Shown piece by piece: positions 5,628 to 6,956 of a stretch of 6,956 nucleotides of DNA. The position numbers and the translations under genes were made by a program. Positions within the stretch are counted from its first letter, which is position 1. The number at the start of each line of letters is the position of its first letter. A model generated the notes under the pieces. It was not told where the DNA came from. It did not search any database and saw only the letters and a program-made list of their open reading frames with translations. Source of the stretch: Clostridiaceae bacterium (GTDB lineage Bacteria > Bacillota > Clostridia > Oscillospirales > QAMX01); contig JAEDGJ010000126.1 in assembly GCA_016297585.1 (NCBI GenBank), positions 1 to 6,956 of the forward strand, read 5' to 3'.

Positions 5628-6956
5628 ATGCTGACCCCCGAAAAGATCGCCTCCCCCTGTAAAAACTTCTGTTTCCTGAGCGCCGCTCCCTTCCGCGACC
5701 CGCGCGACGGGCGCGAAAAGGTCGCCTGCGTCACGTTTGCGAATTACGCCGGCGGCGCGCTGCTGCTCGTCGACCCCGCCGCCGACACCGCCGAGTCGTA
5801 TCACCTGCCGCAGGACGAGGGCGCGTGGGCGCTGTACAACGACCGCGACCGCGCGCTGATCCTCGGCACCTGCAGCCGCTTCGGCTGCGTCCACCGCTTC
5901 GACCTCGCCTCGCGCAGCTTTTCGGAGCCCGTGCGCACCGAGACGGAGACCTACATCTGGAACTTCGCCGACGGCCATGACGGCTGTCTCTACGGCGGCA
6001 CCTATCCCGGCTGCCGGCTCGTGCGCTACGATCTGGACGGCCACACGCTGACCGATCTCGGGCGCGTCTCCCCGAACGAAAAGAACCTCTATTCCCGCAC
6101 CGCTGCCTATTACGACGGGCACATCCTCGTCACCGTCGGCATGGACCGCGGCTCCCGCTGGGCCTACCGGCTCTCCGACGGCAAATTCTTCGAGGACGAC
6201 GGCACGATGGGCTTTCCGCCGCAGGAAAAGCTCCTCGCGTTCGAGGATCCGCGCCTTGGAGAGGGCATGAGCTGCCCCTGCGCGCTCGAACGCGGCGGGC
6301 TCTTTGCCGTCTGGGGGCAGGAGTACGTCTACTGGGCGGACGCGGACGCCGCGCCGGTCATCCGCCGCTTCCCCTGCGACGCGCCGCCGACGTCGATCAT
6401 GACGCTTGCCGCCGACGAACGCGGCGTGCTCTGGGGCGCGTGTACCTTCGGCATGACCCTGTTTTCCTACGACCCCGCCACAGGGCGCGCGTGGAACTCC
6501 CCCGCGCTGACCGCGACCGGCGGCGGCGAGGCCTACGCGATCGTTTTCGCCGGCGGGAAGCTCTATCTTACCGCCTACGCCGGCGGCTGGCATATCGAAT
6601 ACGATCCGGAAAAGCCGTGGGATCAGCGCGCGGGCGAGAATCCGCGGGTGCTCGGCGTCTGCGCCCCCGCCTACATCCGTCCCGAAGCCGGCAGCGTCCC
6701 CGGACCGGACGGCTGCGTCTGGACGGGGTGGCTCGCGGCCTACGGCACCTACGGCGGCGCGATCTCGCGCGTGCGTCCGGAGACGGGCGAGGTGACGGTC
6801 TATCCCGTCGGAGACCGGGGCGTCGGCGCGATCGCCGCGGGGAGCCGCGCCGTCTTCTACGCGACGTCCGGCGCCGGAAACGGCCTTCCCACGCTCCCCG
6901 GCCCGTTTGCGCTCTGTGCCGTCGACGGCGAGGGAGCCGAGCTTTGCCGCACCGCG
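5628..6956 (+). CDS. Beta-propeller-like protein, 3' end beyond the window
   Basis: An open frame of 443 codons with no stop before the window edge, starting at ATG 5628 with GGAGG at 5614-5618, 9 nt upstream. No specific family is recognised. The protein has no signal peptide and consists of repeated beta-rich units, each with a G-x-L-Y/W-x-G strand followed by a turn of the type RYD or YDP. Examples are DGCLYGGTYPGCRLVRYDLD (118-137), RGVLWGACTFGMTLFSYDP (265-283), GGKLYLTAYAGGWHIEYDP (309-327) and GCVWTGW to RVRPETGE (362-388). This pattern fits a multi-bladed beta-propeller. Such folds occur both as binding proteins and as polysaccharide lyases (for example oligogalacturonate and ulvan lyases), so it could be a second enzyme, but no catalytic motif was identified. 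Its position 18 nt after the lyase argues for co-transcription and a shared substrate. Base composition matches its neighbour. Confidence 0.85.
   Translation, partial: MLTPEKIASPCKNFCFLSAAPFRDPRDGREKVACVTFANYAGGALLLVDPAADTAESYHLPQDEGAWALYNDRDRALILGTCSRFGCVHRFDLASRSFSEPVRTETETYIWNFADGHDGCLYGGTYPGCRLVRYDLDGHTLTDLGRVSPNEKNLYSRTAAYYDGHILVTVGMDRGSRWAYRLSDGKFFEDDGTMGFPPQEKLLAFEDPRLGEGMSCPCALERGGLFAVWGQEYVYWADADAAPVIRRFPCDAPPTSIMTLAADERGVLWGACTFGMTLFSYDPATGRAWNSPALTATGGGEAYAIVFAGGKLYLTAYAGGWHIEYDPEKPWDQRAGENPRVLGVCAPAYIRPEAGSVPGPDGCVWTGWLAAYGTYGGAISRVRPETGEVTVYPVGDRGVGAIAAGSRAVFYATSGAGNGLPTLPGPFALCAVDGEGAELCRTA

Noticed and set aside
5217..6593. Long open frame (458 codons) antisense to the lyase end and the propeller gene
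   Set aside because: It is a composition shadow. The + strand frames have convincing motifs, ribosome sites and operon spacing, while this frame is Ala/Arg/Gly/Val-rich with no recognisable domain.

Overview
The window looks like a piece of a G+C-rich bacterial chromosome. The best guess is a gut-type Clostridia/Firmicutes relative (Oscillospirales-like), but this is inference. It rests on strong AGGAGG-type ribosome binding sites, TTGACA/TATAAT promoters with extended -10 elements, tRNAs with encoded CCA, and intrinsic terminators with T-tracts. No mobile element, CRISPR array or phage gene is visible.

Left arm (about 1-2450). A two-gene operon reads leftward from an extended -10 promoter at 2421-2449. 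The first gene is a WecC-type UDP-N-acetyl-mannosamine (nucleotide-sugar) dehydrogenase (1176-2381). After a 27-nt gap comes an aldo/keto reductase (99-1148). The operon ends at a symmetrical hairpin (38-64) with T-runs on both strands, which probably also terminates a rightward gene ending just inside the left edge.

Centre (2534-2866). A second, divergent, near-consensus promoter drives two tandem serine tRNA genes, Ser(TGA) and Ser(GCT). A perfect 15-bp terminator hairpin follows. The leader of the first tRNA can form a hairpin that includes the mature 5' end.

Right arm (2988-6956). A third extended -10 promoter carries two direct repeats (TTGCGTGA) inside its spacer and a third near-copy in the 5' leader, which suggests a dedicated regulator. 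It precedes an 828-aa cytoplasmic heparinase II/III-like polysaccharide lyase candidate with an N-terminal four-cysteine zinc-ribbon-like module. Eighteen bases later comes a beta-propeller-like protein that runs off the right edge (443 residues visible, no stop). The pair looks like the start of a locus for breaking down imported acidic oligosaccharides inside the cell. The substrate cannot be read from the sequence, and this pair is the part of the window most likely to be under-described.

The many other long open frames, including those antisense to the lyase and propeller genes, are explained by the high G+C content and were left out.
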